Assembly: GCF_038561935.1 (NCBI RefSeq)
Contig: NZ_CP102770.1
Coordinates: 6,820,001 to 6,884,000 of the forward strand
Reading direction: 5' to 3'
DNA length: 64,000 nt
From: Myxococcus stipitatus
GTDB lineage: Bacteria; Myxococcota; Myxococcia; Myxococcales; Myxococcaceae
Each line of letters opens with the position of its first letter. Within the stretch, counting starts at the first letter, position 1. The position numbers and the translations under genes are program-made. The notes beneath the pieces were generated by a model that saw only the letters and a program-made list of their open reading frames with translations, made no database searches and was not told the origin of the DNA. Of this stretch, positions 26,899-36,063 are shown piece by piece.

Positions 26899-27531
26899 CT
26901 AGAACGCGTAGCGAATGTTCGGCGCCACCGCGAACCCGAACGAGCCACCGGACACGAGGTAGTTCCCCGTGACCTCGACCCCCACGGAAAAGTGGCGCAA
27001 CCGTGTGTAGTACTCCACTCCGGGCCCGGCAAACACAAGAATGTCGGAATCCGGAAGGAGGCTCTTCGGGGAGAACATCGCATAACCCGCGCCGGCGCGG
27101 AGATAGAACCAGGTGCGCTTCACTTCCTGGCTGTCGGCCAGACCGACCAGGCGCGCGCGCAGGACGGCGCCCGGGACGAGAGAGAAGAAGTCACCGGACA
27201 CCTTGCCCCCGGACTCGCCCACGTACTCGGCGCTGGTCCGGATGCTGGAGCCCATGACGAAGAGGCCCAGCGACACCCGCTCGTTCAGGTCGAACCCCAT
27301 CTCCACCTGGGCCATGGGCCCGGAGGAGAAAGGCCGGGGCGTCCCCTCGGCTGCGGGCGGGTTCGTCATGAAGAGCGGGCCGCCGTACAGCGCGAAGTAG
27401 AAGCCCCGCTCGATTTCATCGAACGTCACGGCCGGCCGGTCGCCGGTCGCCGTGGGGGGTGGTTGCTGAGCGCTCGCGGCCACGGGGAGGACGAACACGG
27501 CACACAGGGCAATGGGAGCGAGGGCTTTCAT
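26899..27531 (-). CDS. gltH: Gliding motility outer-membrane protein GltH (CglE)
   Basis: 210 residues with a cleavable signal peptide (MKALAPIALCAVFVLPVAASA|QQ). The mature part has alternating beta-strands rich in Gly and aromatic residues and ends in an aromatic C-terminus (IRYAF), the signature of an outer-membrane beta-barrel. Length and position match GltH, the small barrel of the M. xanthus G2 cluster, also known (from memory) as the contact-stimulatable CglE. It is expected to belong to the outer-membrane part of the gliding complex. The gene lies 102 bases after gltG, with a perfect inverted repeat in the gap, and 18 bases before the RG-rich TPR gene. Confidence 0.88.
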   Translation of the reverse strand: MKALAPIALCAVFVLPVAASAQQPPPTATGDRPAVTFDEIERGFYFALYGGPLFMTNPPAAEGTPRPFSSGPMAQVEMGFDLNERVSLGLFVMGSSIRTSAEYVGESGGKVSGDFFSLVPGAVLRARLVGLADSQEVKRTWFYLRAGAGYAMFSPKSLLPDSDILVFAGPGVEYYTRLRHFSVGVEVTGNYLVSGGSFGFAVAPNIRYAF

Positions 27532-27585
27532 GCGGTCCTGAGGTTGACGGAGCTCCAGCGGGGGACGGGAGCCGGGGTGACTGCG

Positions 27586-27610
27586 CGGGCGGCCCGGAGA
27601 GGGCCGCCCG
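27586..27610 (-). terminator. Perfect 10-bp hairpin between gltG and gltH
   Basis: CGGGCGGCCC (27586-27595) and GGGCCGCCCG (27601-27610) with a 5-base loop, 23 bases after the gltG stop. There is no T-run. It could lower expression of downstream genes, stabilise the 3' end, or act as a processing site. Confidence 0.5.
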
Positions 27611-27633
27611 TGTAACGGTTGAGAGCGCCGGTG

Positions 27634-29568
27634 CTACTCGCCGGACTGCTTGAAGATGAACGGATAGGTGACGACCACCACGCCACCCCCCTTGGGCTCG
27701 GGGAACTTCCACGTGCGCACGCGGCCCGCCACACACGTCTCCAGCTCCGCGTTGCCCGCGGTGCTCTGGGCCACCGAGGACGACGCCACAGAGCCCGTGG
27801 CGGTAATCACGAACTTCACCGCCACCTTGCCGCCCAGCTTCGGGAAGCGGTTGAGGAGGCTCTCGTAGCAGTAGCGAATCTGTCCGCGGTTCGCCTGGAT
27901 GACCTTGCGGATGAGTTCCTTGTCCAGCGAGCCCATGACCTCCACCTCGGACGAGGCGATGTTCACGTCGACCGACGACTTGCCACCCAGCACACCCACA
28001 CCCGTGCCGTAGGTGCCCGTGCCACCACCGCGGCCCTTGGTGCCGATGCCGCCGATGCCCACGGTGTCACCCGTGCCGCCGCCACCTCCGCCGCCGCCGC
28101 GCAGCCCCAGGCCGCCGAAGCCGCCCGAGTCGCCCGCCTTGGCGCCGAACATGTTGCCCATGGCGCTCTTGAGGTCGCCGCCCAGGCCCTTGCTGCCGAA
28201 GACGGTGGAGATGCCGCCCTTGCCGCCGCCGAAGATCTTGGCCGTCAGCGCGCGGGCCTCGTCCTTCTTGTTCGGGTCGCCCTTGGGCGCGGTGCGATTG
28301 TTGGTCTTGGGCGCGTCCTTCTTGCCCATCTGACCTTCGTCACCGCGGCTCTTGGCCGCCATCTCGCCGCTCTTCTTCGCCTCCTTCTGCTGATTGAGGC
28401 GCTCGAGGAACTTGTTCTTCTGCACCTCGGGCGGCTTGATGATGAGCTTGGCGATGCGCGCCGAGTTGGAGGACAGCTCGTCCGAGTACTCGTCACCCTC
28501 GCCCGTGCGGTTCAGCGCGGTGATGACAAACGCGGTGGCCGCGAAGAACACCAACAGGAAGATGTTGAGCGCGGTGTAGTCGAGCGTCTCCCCCAGCGGC
28601 GCCACGACGCGCTTGGGGACGGCCTGGAACGAGGCCTCGAGCGTCACTCCTCCCAGGTCCACCCAGAAGAAGTCCTCGGCCTCCAGCGTGAGCGAGTACG
28701 CATCGCCCTCGTGCGAGGCCTTGCCCGCCTCGAGGACCGCCTTGAGGTCCAGCGTCTCACCCTTGCGGATGAGCCCGCCCTTCATCTTCCCCATGAAGCG
28801 CACGACGAACGACTGGCCGTCGGTGCGCAGCACCTCGAAGCGGGGGGCACCCAGCTTGTCGTCCCCCATGACGAAGTCGACACCCGCGGCGCTTCCCACC
28901 GCCACCGCGCGCTTGGCGCCCGGGGCGACGAAGAACTCGCCCACCCGCTGATCTCCCCACGAGAAGCGCAGTCCCACGCCCTGCGGGCCGCTCGACTTGG
29001 AGCGGCGCACGGTGCGCGGGCGCGGCGCGGCGGCCTCGGCGACCTCCGGGGCGGGCGCTTCGGGGGCCTCGGGCTCGGGCTCCGGGGCCACGATGGCGTT
29101 CTTCTGCGTGGCGGCCACGGACGCATCCAGCGCGCCCGCGGCGGCGGGAGCGGCGACGGCGGCTGCCTGCGCCAGACCGGCGGCAGGCGCGGCGGCGCTC
29201 ACCACCGGGTTCTTCTCCGTGGTCTCGTCCGTGCTCGCGGCGGCCGCCAGATTCACGGCGGCCACGGCGGCGGGGTTCTCCAGGCGGATGGTGGTGCCAC
29301 CCACCCGGATCTCGTCGCCAAACGTGAGCTGGCCTTTGTTGACCCGCTTGTTGTTGACGTACGTCCCCTCGACGCTGCCCATGTCGATGATGGACATGGA
29401 GCCGTCGCTGGCGACTTCGATGACGGAGTGGATGCGGCTGACCTTCTCATCCTCCAGGCACAGGTGCGCCGAGGACAGACGGCCAATCTTGATGATGTCG
29501 CGCTCGTAGTCCTTGGAAGCGACCAGCGTGTCGCCCTTGAAGACCTTGAGTGTCAGGGGAACGGCCAT
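27634..29568 (-). CDS. gltG: Gliding motility protein GltG (PglI): FHA and TonB-like domains
   Basis: Inner-membrane protein that, in M. xanthus, links the AglRQS motor to the periplasm. It has 644 residues. The N-terminal FHA phosphothreonine-binding domain (about 1-95) keeps its key residues G29-R30, S33 and S44-R45-x-H47. A Pro/Ala/Glu linker leads to a second beta-rich cytoplasmic domain (about 195-322). One membrane segment (about 332-352) is followed by a charged stretch. A Gly-rich periplasmic stalk (about 465-545, including a run of nine Gly) leads to a C-terminal TonB/AgmX-like domain (about 545-644: RGQIRYCYESLLNRFPKLGG ... VTYPFIF). This last domain is homologous to the C-terminus of GltJ. 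AGGAG lies 6 bases before ATG 29568. The FHA domain implies control by a Ser/Thr kinase (inference). Confidence 0.94.
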   Translation of the reverse strand: MAVPLTLKVFKGDTLVASKDYERDIIKIGRLSSAHLCLEDEKVSRIHSVIEVASDGSMSIIDMGSVEGTYVNNKRVNKGQLTFGDEIRVGGTTIRLENPAAVAAVNLAAAASTDETTEKNPVVSAAAPAAGLAQAAAVAAPAAAGALDASVAATQKNAIVAPEPEPEAPEAPAPEVAEAAAPRPRTVRRSKSSGPQGVGLRFSWGDQRVGEFFVAPGAKRAVAVGSAAGVDFVMGDDKLGAPRFEVLRTDGQSFVVRFMGKMKGGLIRKGETLDLKAVLEAGKASHEGDAYSLTLEAEDFFWVDLGGVTLEASFQAVPKRVVAPLGETLDYTALNIFLLVFFAATAFVITALNRTGEGDEYSDELSSNSARIAKLIIKPPEVQKNKFLERLNQQKEAKKSGEMAAKSRGDEGQMGKKDAPKTNNRTAPKGDPNKKDEARALTAKIFGGGKGGISTVFGSKGLGGDLKSAMGNMFGAKAGDSGGFGGLGLRGGGGGGGGTGDTVGIGGIGTKGRGGGTGTYGTGVGVLGGKSSVDVNIASSEVEVMGSLDKELIRKVIQANRGQIRYCYESLLNRFPKLGGKVAVKFVITATGSVASSSVAQSTAGNAELETCVAGRVRTWKFPEPKGGGVVVVTYPFIFKQSGE

Positions 29569-29647
29569 GAGGGCTCCTGCGTAGGGTAGTTGCTCGCTAT
29601 GGACAACGCTCGCGCCGGCAGGTTCCCACCGGCGACCGGACGCATGA

Positions 29648-29920
29648 CTACAGCTCGCCCACCGACTGCATGACCTTGTCCTCGAAGTCCTCGCGGACGC
29701 GGATGAGGTTCGAGTGCTTCACCTTGTCGCGCGCCTCGATGTACTCGCCGTCGGGCTTGGTGAGGTCGCCTTCGATGGTGTCATCCTCGAAGTCGATGTT
29801 GGTGGTCTTGGAGTAGCGCACATTGCCCTCTCCGCCCCCACCTGCCGGCTTGGCAGCGTCGTCCTGCGCGAACGCCGGGGACACCGCGAGCACCGCGAAC
29901 AACATCAGAGCCTTCCGCAT
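29648..29920 (-). CDS. gltF: Gliding motility periplasmic protein GltF (CglF)
   Basis: A 90-residue protein with signal peptide MRKALMLFAVLAVSPAFA|QDD. The mature part is a short Gly-rich spacer and an acidic, charged segment (TNIDFEDDTIEGDLTKPDGE, then RVREDFEDKVMQSVGEL). Size, export signal and position between gltE and gltG match GltF of M. xanthus, which I also recall as cglF. ATG 29920 is preceded by GGGAG at 7 bases. A longer reading from 30049 would have no signal peptide and was rejected. It is probably a small periplasmic connector between inner- and outer-membrane Glt proteins. Confidence 0.85.
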   Translation of the reverse strand: MRKALMLFAVLAVSPAFAQDDAAKPAGGGGEGNVRYSKTTNIDFEDDTIEGDLTKPDGEYIEARDKVKHSNLIRVREDFEDKVMQSVGEL

Positions 29921-30045
29921 CACTGTCTCCCACGAGGACCCCGCCGGGTCCGTGCCACACGGCATGCCCACGACGGGGGCAGCACAGGTTCGCATCATCC
30001 CCCCGGGGCCCGCCACATCGAAGGCACCCGGGGACATCCCAACTT

Positions 30046-31497
30046 TCACAGCAGGTCGTCTTCAGGCTCACCCGGCTCGGAAGGATCCGCCGTGCCTGGA
30101 CTCTTCTTCTCCTGAGGCGCGGGTGCGGGCGCCGGAGGAGGCGTCATGCCACCCGCCGGAGTGGCCTGGGCGGTCGTGCCCGTGCCACCCGCGGGAGCCA
30201 CCGCGCCGCCATTGGGCGCCGGGGCCGGGGCCTGCTTCTTCTCCGCGGCCTGCATCTGGGCCTGCTGCTGCTTCTGGAGCTCCTCCATCTTCTTCGCCTG
30301 CTGCTCGGCCATGGAGGCCTCGCGCTTGGCGCCGACGATGGCCTCCGCCTCGCGCAGCAGACCGAAGACGGGAGACTCCGCCGACAGGGCCACGTCTCCG
30401 CCCGCCATGGCGATGTACTTCTTGTACAGCTCGACGGCGCGCTCCGGGGCGTCCTTCACCTTGTGGAGGATGATGGCGCGGTTGAGGCTCACGGCCGCGA
30501 GCTCCGCGTCCAGCTTCTCCGCCTCGTCATACTCCTGCATGGCCTTGTCGTACTGGCCCTGCCCCTTGTACGCGAGGCCCAGGTTGAGGTGCGCGATGGC
30601 GTTCTTGCCATCCGCCTGCAGGATGCGGCGCAGGTGCTCCTCGGCGCCGGGGTAGTCCTCCGAGTCCAGCGAGAGCTGGGCCAGCGCGACATGGGACGGG
30701 ACGTAGTCGTCGCGAGCCTCCAGCGCCTTCTTGAACGACAAGCGGGCACTGTCCGCGTCGCCCTCGCGGAGCTGGATGACGCCCACCAGGTGGTGGAGCT
30801 CCGGGTCCGCGCCGTCCAGCTTGACGCCGCGCATGGCCACCAGCTTCGCCATCGTGAGCTGCTTGCGGTCGAGGTAGCTGCGGATCATCACCTTCAACGC
30901 GGTGGTGGACGTGGGGTCCCGCATCAGCGCGGCCCGGGACAGCTCCATCGCCTTGTCGTGGTCGTTCTGCTGCCGGTAGATCTCCGCCAGTCGCGCGCGC
31001 GACTGCGCGTCGTCCGGGTAGCGCTGGAGGACCTCCTGGTAGAGGGCCACCGAACCGGCGACGTTGCCGGCGTTCTGCTCGATGACGGCCAGGTTCTCCG
31101 ACGCCTGGCGCAGCGAGGGCTTCTTCGTGAGCGCGGCCTTGTAGCGGGCCTTGGCCTCGGTGAGGTTGCCCTGGCGCTCGGCGATGACGCCCAGGTTGTA
31201 CTCGGCCTCGGCCAGGTTCGCGTCCGACTCCAGGGCCGACTTGAACTTGCGCTCCAGCGCCGGGTAGTCGAACGCCTTGGCCTTCTTCTGCGTGTCGAAG
31301 GACTTCACCGCGTCCTCGAACTTCGCCTTGGCCGTGTTGGAGATGGGCGCCGCGGGGGCTTCCTTGACGGTCTGCGCGGTGGGGCTCTTGGCCGCCGCCG
31401 CCGGGCCCGCGGCCGTGGACGACGTGCAGCCAGCGGCCACGAGCGACGTGGCCACCAGGAGGGGGAACAGGCGCATGGTACGGGTCGTCCAGTTCAT
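30046..31497 (-). CDS. gltE: Gliding motility TPR lipoprotein GltE (AglT)
   Basis: 483-residue outer-membrane lipoprotein: signal MRLFPLLVATSLVAAGC (lipobox VAAGC, Cys24 counted from ATG 31497). About eight TPR motifs follow (about 55-370: AEYNLGVIAERQGNLTEAKA, LHHLVGVIQLREGDADSARL, AHLNLGLAYKGQGQYDKAMQ and others). A Gln/Ala coiled-coil and a Pro-rich C-terminal tail complete it. The ATG shares one base with the gltD stop (TAATG), so the two genes are translationally coupled. A second ATG at 31476 would also keep the lipobox. In M. xanthus AglT/GltE is required for A-motility and works with GltD in the periplasm. Confidence 0.93.
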   Translation of the reverse strand: MNWTTRTMRLFPLLVATSLVAAGCTSSTAAGPAAAAKSPTAQTVKEAPAAPISNTAKAKFEDAVKSFDTQKKAKAFDYPALERKFKSALESDANLAEAEYNLGVIAERQGNLTEAKARYKAALTKKPSLRQASENLAVIEQNAGNVAGSVALYQEVLQRYPDDAQSRARLAEIYRQQNDHDKAMELSRAALMRDPTSTTALKVMIRSYLDRKQLTMAKLVAMRGVKLDGADPELHHLVGVIQLREGDADSARLSFKKALEARDDYVPSHVALAQLSLDSEDYPGAEEHLRRILQADGKNAIAHLNLGLAYKGQGQYDKAMQEYDEAEKLDAELAAVSLNRAIILHKVKDAPERAVELYKKYIAMAGGDVALSAESPVFGLLREAEAIVGAKREASMAEQQAKKMEELQKQQQAQMQAAEKKQAPAPAPNGGAVAPAGGTGTTAQATPAGGMTPPPAPAPAPQEKKSPGTADPSEPGEPEDDLL

Positions 31498-34400
31498 TAG
31501 AGGAAGTCCTCCGGCTCCTCATCCGCGCCCGCGGCCTTCGCGGGCTTGGTGCCATCCGAGGTGGAGGAAGTGGACTTGGCGTCCACCTGGGTCTCTGTCT
31601 GCGAGCGCAGCTGCGCGGTGAGGTCCGTGAGGTCCTCCTGCAGCGTCGCCTTCTGGTTCTTCTGCGCCTCGGCCACGGCCTTGGGCGCGGGGGGCGGCAC
31701 GTCCTGGATGGCGGCCAGCACGTCGCCACCGATGATGTGCTCGCGGCTCTTCAGCGCGACCTTCTCCTCCGGCATGAGCGGGTAGCGGTCCGGCTGGTAG
31801 GTCGTGCGCAGCATCTTCAAGCTCTCCGCGGCGCAGTCGTTGAACACGTCCAGCTCGCGGCTCTTGGCCACCGTGGCGGCGAACGCCTCCGTGGCCTTGT
31901 CCTTGAGCGGCTGGGCCTGGTTGGAGAACTCGTCGCGCAGCGCCTGCTGGGACTCCTCATCCAGGCCTCGCGGCATGGGCGCGTTGATGACGCGGTCGGC
32001 GAAGTGGTCATACGCCAGGCCGATGCGGTTGAGCGCGCACAGCGACGGCTCCGGAGCGCCCAGCGCCACCGTCTGCACGTACTTCTTCTCCACGACCTGC
32101 AGCGCCTTGCTCTTGTCCTGGATGCTCGCGCGGAAGCGGTCCGGCGACGGCGGCGCGCCCCAGTACAGCTTCAGGCGGCGGTACTCCGCCCAGTCCAGGT
32201 CCACCGCCAGGAACTGCGCCTGGGCGGCGGTGGCCAGCGCGTTCTTCTCCAGCGACGTCTGCACGCGGCGGGGCAGCTGGTCGAAGTGCTCTCCCACGCG
32301 CTTGTACATGCGCGCCACGTCGCGCGACTTGTTCATCTTCTTGTAGAGGTCGATGATCCGTCCCTCGGCCGCGAGGAACTTGCTGGCCGAGCGCATGTTG
32401 TCGCGCTCGTACTCCTCCAGCATCTTGATGGCCTTCATCGCCGCGCCGCTCTTGCCCGTCAGGTCGATGATGGACAGGCGGATGTCGTCCGCGTCCTTCG
32501 CGCGCGGCCACAGCTCCAGATAGCGCTCGCGGTTCTTCAGGGCGGCCTTCGTCTGGCCCAGGCCCTCGCGGTAGGTGGAGGCGTTGAACAGCGCCACCTG
32601 CGCCTTGGACTCGTCCCACTTCTGCGGCACCGCGGGCTTGTCGTCACCGGCGTCCTTCTTCTTGCCCTTCGCCTTGCCAGCGCCCTTCTCCGTCACGCTG
32701 CGCTCGTAGCCACGGACGTACAGCTCGTAGGTCCCCGCGGCCTGCTCGAAGTCGCCGATGGCCTCCAGCGCTTCGGCGTTGGCGTAGATGGAGTCCGGCA
32801 CGTACTTGGAGCGCGGATACTGGGCAAAGAGGCGCGCGCGCACCTCGATGGTCTTATCCAACATCTTCGCTTTGTAGTAGTCGACGGACGCGTTGTAGAG
32901 CGCCAGGTCGGCGATCTCCGTCTGCGGGAAGTCGTGCACGAAGTTGAGGTACGCCTCTGCGGCCTTGGCGAACTCCTTCTTCTCCTCCAGCTGGCTGACC
33001 AGCTTGAAGGACGACTGCTCGATGAGCTTGGCCAGGTCGTCGCGGAACTTGCCCGTCGCCAGCTTGTCGTTGGCGTAGAAGCGCCGCGCCCACTCGTTCA
33101 CCTTCGCGAAGTCCTGCAGCAGGTTGTACGAGTCGAGGATGAGGTTGGCGCTGATCTCCGCCGCGCGCGAGCCGTCCTCGAACTTGTACTCGGGGTAGCC
33201 CAGCGCGATCTCACTGAAGCGCAGCACCGCCTCGTCGAAGTGGTTGTGGCGGTAGTAGATGTTGGCCGCCTTGAAGGCGATCTCCACCCGCTTCTCACCC
33301 TTCGGCACGTACTTGAGGTAGCGCTCGCACGCGTCGAGCAGCGCCTTCTTCAGCGTGGGGATGGTGGCCTTCTTGGTGATGTCGGAGCTCACCGCCTCGC
33401 TCTTCGCCTCGCCACGCGACTCGGCGGCCTTCACCACCTCGTCGTAGGCCAGGACGGCGTTGTACGAGGCGTTCGCCAGCCACTTGCCGGGCTTGCCCGG
33501 CTTCGCCTTGCCCTTGTCGTCCTTGGCCTCCAGCACCTTCGCGTCCTGGAGCACCACGAGCGTGTAGTTCGCGGCGGCCTTCTCGAAGTTCTGCAGGTTG
33601 TCGTTGAGGAGCTCCGCCCAGAAGAAGCGCAGGTCGTACGCCTTGGGGTTCTCCGGGAACAGCGTGAGGTAGTCGCTGTACACCGCGTCCGCGTAGCGGA
33701 ACGTCTCCTCGTTGCGCGTCTTCTTGCCCTCGTTGTGCCAGGTGACGGCCAGGTTGGACAGGGTGCGCTCAGACAGCTCCTTCGCCTCCGCGAGCAGCTT
33801 CTTGTCCTTGTCATCCTTGATGACGCCGGAGCTCTCGACCTCCTTCATGATCTTCACGAGCCGGCGCACCTGGGCCACGGTGCGCTCCTTGTTGCCCATG
33901 CGAAGGATGCAGTCGACGATCTTCCCCTGGAAGCCGGGCGCCTCGGGCGACAGCGGCTTCTCCTTGATGAGGGAGTTGAAGGTGATGGCCGCTTCGCGGT
34001 CCTTGCCGTCGCCGTAGTAGAGGTTGGCCAGCTGCTTCATCATCGTGAAGCGGTCATCCGGGTTGGAGGCCACCTTGCCGAAGTCGGCGCGGGCCTGCGC
34101 CACGTCGCCCTGGTGCGAGTACGCACGCACGTAGTCGGTGCGCGCCTCACGGACCAGCGAGCCACGGCCGCTCTTGCCGCCGTCCTTCTCCACCGCGTTG
34201 GCGCCGGCCAGCTCACCGTAGAGCACCACCGTCTTGAAGCGGTCCTTCGCCGCCTCGTAGTCGCCCAGGTTGAAGTGACACCAACCCTGCTTGTAGAGCG
34301 CGAACGCGTACACCTGGCTCTCGGGGAACTCCGCCGCCTTCTTGTACGCGACGAGCGCCTTCTCCAGCTCCGGGCGCTTCCCCTTCGAGTTGTTGAAGTA

Positions 34401-35063
34401 GTACTCGCCGAAGGCCAGGTACGCGTCCGGGATGAACTTGGACTGGGGATGCTTCTCCACCAGGCGCTTGAAGGCGACCAGCGCCTTGCGCTCCTGGCCC
34501 TCCTCCATCAGGTACTGACCGAGGAAGAAGAGGACCTCGTCCGTGCGCTCGAACTTGGGGTACTCCTGGACGATCTTCGTGTACTGCTCGACGGCGAGCT
34601 TGCCGTACTCCTTCTGCTTGCCGAGCAGCTCCGCCTTCTCCGCCTTGGCGCGCTGCTGGCCCGCGGTGTCGTTGGCGTTCATCGCCTTGATGAGGTCGTC
34701 ATCCCGGCGGTTCGCCTCGAAGAAGTAGAACTTCGACTCCTCCCAGTAGAACTCGCCCAGCCGGAACAGGAGGCTGGGGACCTCCCTGGGGTCGGGCGAG
34801 AGGGAGATGATCTTCTTGAGCGAGGCGATCTGCTCGCGTCGCTTGGAGGCCACCTGCAGCTCCACGCCCAGCCGGAACTGGTCGTATTGGAGCGTGGGGG
34901 CAACCTCTTCCTTCTTCTTCTCGCGGGTGATGTCGCCAGCCAGGGACTTGTCCACCAGAGTGGCGGACTTCCGGCCGAGGTCAGCGTCACGCGGCGTTTT
35001 CTTCTCCTGCGCGGCGGATGCCGAGGCCAGGAGCACGAGGCAGACGAGGAGCGAACGGCGCAT
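31497..35063 (-). CDS. gltD: Gliding motility TPR protein GltD (AgmU)
   Basis: 1188 residues from ATG 35063, chosen because it places a signal peptide (MRRSLLVCLVLLASASA|AQ) at the N-terminus. Fourteen further codons upstream add only non-signal residues. The mature protein is a long helical TPR solenoid (examples: LFRLGEFYWEESKFYFFEAN, DEVLFFLGQYLMEEGQERKA, AYLAFGEYYFNNSKGKRPEL). A Lys-rich segment lies near residue 800 (GKAKGKKKD) and the tail is acidic (EEPEDFL). Size and position match AgmU/GltD, the first gene of the G2 cluster, which decorates the gliding machinery along the cell in M. xanthus. It heads the operon and is coupled to gltE by TAATG. The upstream 286-base divergent region contains a palindrome and a promoter-like sequence. 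Confidence 0.93.
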   Translation of the reverse strand: MRRSLLVCLVLLASASAAQEKKTPRDADLGRKSATLVDKSLAGDITREKKKEEVAPTLQYDQFRLGVELQVASKRREQIASLKKIISLSPDPREVPSLLFRLGEFYWEESKFYFFEANRRDDDLIKAMNANDTAGQQRAKAEKAELLGKQKEYGKLAVEQYTKIVQEYPKFERTDEVLFFLGQYLMEEGQERKALVAFKRLVEKHPQSKFIPDAYLAFGEYYFNNSKGKRPELEKALVAYKKAAEFPESQVYAFALYKQGWCHFNLGDYEAAKDRFKTVVLYGELAGANAVEKDGGKSGRGSLVREARTDYVRAYSHQGDVAQARADFGKVASNPDDRFTMMKQLANLYYGDGKDREAAITFNSLIKEKPLSPEAPGFQGKIVDCILRMGNKERTVAQVRRLVKIMKEVESSGVIKDDKDKKLLAEAKELSERTLSNLAVTWHNEGKKTRNEETFRYADAVYSDYLTLFPENPKAYDLRFFWAELLNDNLQNFEKAAANYTLVVLQDAKVLEAKDDKGKAKPGKPGKWLANASYNAVLAYDEVVKAAESRGEAKSEAVSSDITKKATIPTLKKALLDACERYLKYVPKGEKRVEIAFKAANIYYRHNHFDEAVLRFSEIALGYPEYKFEDGSRAAEISANLILDSYNLLQDFAKVNEWARRFYANDKLATGKFRDDLAKLIEQSSFKLVSQLEEKKEFAKAAEAYLNFVHDFPQTEIADLALYNASVDYYKAKMLDKTIEVRARLFAQYPRSKYVPDSIYANAEALEAIGDFEQAAGTYELYVRGYERSVTEKGAGKAKGKKKDAGDDKPAVPQKWDESKAQVALFNASTYREGLGQTKAALKNRERYLELWPRAKDADDIRLSIIDLTGKSGAAMKAIKMLEEYERDNMRSASKFLAAEGRIIDLYKKMNKSRDVARMYKRVGEHFDQLPRRVQTSLEKNALATAAQAQFLAVDLDWAEYRRLKLYWGAPPSPDRFRASIQDKSKALQVVEKKYVQTVALGAPEPSLCALNRIGLAYDHFADRVINAPMPRGLDEESQQALRDEFSNQAQPLKDKATEAFAATVAKSRELDVFNDCAAESLKMLRTTYQPDRYPLMPEEKVALKSREHIIGGDVLAAIQDVPPPAPKAVAEAQKNQKATLQEDLTDLTAQLRSQTETQVDAKSTSSTSDGTKPAKAAGADEEPEDFL

Positions 35064-35098
35064 GGTCTTCCTAAAGCGAGGGGGACCGGCGTCCCCGG

Positions 35099-35117
35099 TT
35101 GCCAATCATTGTGGCAA
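35099..35117. promoter_or_regulatory. Operator-like palindrome upstream of gltD
   Basis: TTGCCA (35099-35104) and TGGCAA (35112-35117) are perfect inverted half-sites separated by 7 bases (centre-to-centre 13), 36-54 bases before the gltD ATG. The spacing suits a dimeric helix-turn-helix regulator. No regulator is identified. Confidence 0.45.
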
Positions 35118-35233
35118 GTGGCCGGGAATCTTCGGGAATTTCCATTCGGGGAGAACCACTATGCGCGGTTTCCTCGGGACGGGTCAACCCTGACTGGCTG
35201 GCCGCTCCAGAAGTGGAAAGCAGGCCGAAAAAC

Positions 35234-35262
35234 TTTCAGATCTGCTGTGAAAATAGTGTCAA
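35234..35262 (-). promoter_or_regulatory. Candidate promoter for the gltD operon
   Basis: On the minus strand TTGACA (35262-35257) is a perfect -35 and is followed after 17 bases by CTGAAA (35239-35234), a poor -10. It lies in the most AT-rich part of the divergent intergenic region and would leave a leader of about 165 bases that includes the palindrome at 35099-35117. Confidence 0.3.
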
Positions 35263-35349
35263 GAGGGTTGCCTTGTCGGACCCACCGGGTATGGGGGGAC
35301 GGTCGGCCGGCTGTCCGGTCGCCCACCAAGCCCGGAGCGTTGTCGGATC

Positions 35350-36006
35350 ATGAGTCTGTTGCCGGAGAGCGCCAGTTTCGAGGAGCTGGTGCAGGACTAC
35401 TTCCTCGCGGTGCGCGGCTCGGGGCTGATGCTGTCCGCGCTCGACGCGGAGCTGCTGACGGCGTGGGCGCGCGAGGGTGTTCCCTTCGAAGTGGTCGCTC
35501 GAGGCATCTCCCGCTCCGCGGAGAAGGCGCTGTGGGATGCGCGCCCCGGTGAGCCCGTGCTGCGCAACCTCCGCGCGTGCCGCCGGCAGGTGGACGCGGA
35601 GATCAAGAAGTACCGCTCGCTGGCGGCGGGTGCGAGCGCCCCGCCCGAGCCCACCTCGAAGCGTCGCAAGGCGCTGTCGTGGGAGGAGACGCGGCACGCC
35701 CGGCTCATCGACGCGCTGGAGGACCTGGCGGGGCGTGAGCCCACCCTGTCGCACCAGGTGACGCGGCTGCGAAACACGGTGTTGGCGCGTGTCCCCCAGG
35801 AGCCGGCGGTGATGGATGCGCAGGAAGCCTTGAGTTTCCTGGCGCTCTTGCGCGCCCTGCCCTTCCCGCAGCGACGCGAGGTGTGGCGCGGCGCACTTTC
35901 GGTGGGTACTGAACAGCAGGTGATGTCGGTGCGTGCACGAAAGGTATCCCGGCGATTCCGACTGGTGGCGGCGGTGCGGCGGCGACTGGGCGTGAAGGAA
36001 GTCTGA
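35350..36006 (+). CDS. Unrecognised helical protein next to a DnaC/IstB-like ATPase
   Basis: 218 residues, soluble, no signal or membrane segment. The N-terminus (about 5-100) is a compact helical domain with LDAELLTAWAREGVPFEVVARGI, which reads like a winged or DnaD/replisome-organiser-type helix set. An Arg/Lys linker (SKRRKALSWEET) and a second helical domain ending in a basic tail (RARKVSRRFRLVAAVRRRL) follow. No family was recognised. It is 57 bases upstream of the AAA+ loader-like gene, in the same direction, so a joint role in DNA or replication handling is possible. It is divergent from gltD across a 286-base gap. Confidence 0.7.
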   Translation: MSLLPESASFEELVQDYFLAVRGSGLMLSALDAELLTAWAREGVPFEVVARGISRSAEKALWDARPGEPVLRNLRACRRQVDAEIKKYRSLAAGASAPPEPTSKRRKALSWEETRHARLIDALEDLAGREPTLSHQVTRLRNTVLARVPQEPAVMDAQEALSFLALLRALPFPQRREVWRGALSVGTEQQVMSVRARKVSRRFRLVAAVRRRLGVKEV

Positions 36007-36063
36007 CGAGGGCGAGGACTGCTCACGCGTTCAGTTTGCGATGAGGCGGCGAAGGGCTCTGCT

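Noticed and set aside
31497..35105. Upstream start of gltD at 35105
   Set aside because: It would put 14 residues ahead of the signal peptide and lacks a ribosome site; ATG 35063 fits.
31737..35552. 1271-codon open frame antisense to gltD
   Set aside because: Same codon-bias artefact; Leu/Arg/Val/His-rich without any motif, while the minus strand shows signal peptide and TPRs.
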